Origin: Antedon mediterranea
Taxonomy: Eukaryota; Echinodermata; Crinoidea; Comatulida; Antedonidae
DNA length: 64,000 nt
NCBI RefSeq assembly: GCF_964355755.1
Contig: NC_092675.1
Span: 19,544,912 to 19,608,911, forward strand
Direction of reading: 5' to 3'
The notes below the pieces were generated by a model. It was not told where the DNA came from and made no database searches. It worked only from the letters and a program-made list of their open reading frames with translations. The position numbers and the translations under genes are program-made. Each line of letters begins with the position of its first letter. The stretch's first letter is position 1. Of the stretch, positions 63,301-64,000 are shown in pieces.

Positions 63301-63799
63301 TATATATATAAAGTAAACAAGTAATAAATTAGTAAAAAGTCTTTGAATAAATTGGTATTGATATTTCCGCTACTTCCAACAAATTATCATTGTCATAATT
63401 GTTATTACTATAATCATCATCATCATCATCACTAAAGTAATCGTTATCTTGTCCCCACTGTTATTAACATTATCATTGTAACCATCCTCGCTATCCTTAC
63501 CCACGTAAATGCCGTTTCATCACCGTCATTGACATTACCAACCAATATTAACATTACCTGAACGGCGTAATGCTTATTTGCCTGTAGGTTGTCAACAGTG
63601 TACCAATATCGGGTATTAGCACCATGGTGTTCTATGGTATCATATTTGAGTTGATAGGTACGATTCCTTTTGTCTAGCGTGATGTAGTTAATCATGTAAC
63701 CGATCACTATACCATTTGTTGGATTTGGTGATATCCAACACAGACGGAATGAAAATGCTGTCATATTAAAAATTATTACATTTCTTGGTACCGTTGGAA
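60363..63799 (-). CDS. fibronectin-III transmembrane receptor, RPTP-type ectodomain, 3' part
   Basis: Eight exons chain in frame: 63558-63799, 63217-63277, 62793-62896, 62280-62490, 61660-61750, 60924-61170, 60584-60641 and 60363-60472, about 373 residues; upstream exons lie beyond the window. The first two exons form one fibronectin-III domain (VPTVPRNVIIFN, WISPNPTNGIVIGYMINY, LQANKHYAVQ, then VAAFTSVGIGPMS). The next two form another (ending EIEIFVRTSAGEGEPVNFTV). Then comes a membrane-proximal domain with NPNRYITASFARNNVPVEF, GNGETYADYYNAPLTEGSSY, the pattern seen in receptor tyrosine phosphatases. A linker (ELSPTERGTFLKAETIITT) leads to a membrane helix (FGIIIGPSSLFVAAVVLILI) and the tail TLKRK followed by TAA. 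The stop overlaps a strong GTAAGA donor, so an isoform continuing to a phosphatase domain is possible, but none is visible within the window. Such receptors usually sit at the cell surface in adhesion and axon guidance. Confidence 0.85.
61806..62215. repeat. 180-bp tandem repeat, about 2.3 copies, in a receptor intron
   Basis: GAGCGTAAAAGCACAT restarts at 61806, 61986 and (as AAGCGTAAAAACTCAT) 62166. Units share CGCATGCG-type words, TAATATGTTTTG, GACGACCTTA, GGACCACGCATATTG and TAGAATCCACAAA. It fills the intron between the exons at 61660-61750 and 62280-62490. Confidence 0.85.
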
Positions 63800-64000
63800 C
63801 TAAATAAATAGAAAATGTTATTATTAATAATTTATTTTGTATAGTTTAATTTGCATGGTAGGGTACACTAACTGTTATATATTTCATATATATATTTATG
63901 AAATGTGTGAATGTTACTGTGAGTGAATGGCCGTAATTACGTGGGCTTAATTACGTAGCCATAACATCGGCAGGGGTTCGAGGTGGTAGAACGAGTCTTC
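63800..64000. other. intron sequence of the receptor gene at the window edge
   Basis: Presumed intron upstream of the first visible receptor exon. It ends with GGCAGGGGTTCGAGGTGG, which contains a GGTTCGA-like B-box word and might be the start of a tRNA-related repeat beyond the window. Nothing firm. Confidence 0.4.

Overview
This is animal genomic DNA: AT-rich and gene-poor, with short exons, GT-AG introns and many small inverted-repeat transposons. No bacterial, organellar or viral layout is visible. The gene content (Patched, a kinesin-13, MGST1, a fibronectin-III receptor) is general to animals. The constant recurrence of the palindromic word TAGGCCTA and the single KIF2-type kinesin suggest an invertebrate deuterostome, most likely an echinoderm or other ambulacrarian. 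That placement is inference, not proof.

Layout, left to right. (1) 1-10 kb: mostly repeats (two short foldback elements, a 228-bp tandem duplication, a 0.3-kb palindrome and a 506-bp TA-flanked MITE), plus orphan exon candidates, the best being a minus-strand terminal exon at 3961-4107 with a polyadenylation signal. (2) 10.2-11.5 kb, minus: two consecutive exons of Patched, the Hedgehog receptor, covering its N-terminal cytoplasmic part and first membrane helix; the Met exon and most of the protein are not seen. (3) 12-32 kb: largely non-coding, with an orphan exon pair near 20-21 kb, an AACGTT-rich repeat field and a retroelement tail nested in a MITE. (4) 34.3-49.3 kb, minus: a complete kinesin-13 (KIF2-type microtubule depolymerase) in 20 coding exons, 703 codons, plus an in-frame 18-bp micro-exon; its introns hold at least seven MITE insertions. 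(5) 49.5-50.3 kb: a foldback element carrying two GTCT/GTCG arrays. (6) 51.1-52.8 kb, plus: a two-exon orphan gene for a small secreted protein with ten cysteines. (7) 54.6-59.0 kb, plus: two tandem MGST1-type microsomal glutathione transferase genes of identical exon structure. (8) 60.4-63.8 kb, minus: the 3' part of a fibronectin-III receptor of receptor-tyrosine-phosphatase type, which reaches a stop four residues after its membrane helix, with a strong splice donor overlapping that stop.

The genes do not form a pathway or operon. Hedgehog reception, microtubule depolymerisation, membrane detoxification and cell-surface adhesion or signalling are independent loci. The least explained items are the orphan cysteine-rich secreted gene, the phosphatase-less (or alternatively spliced) receptor and the orphan exons at 3.9-5.2 kb and 20-21 kb. 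Exon coordinates were derived by hand from splice consensus, frame continuity and family resemblance; no database search was run.
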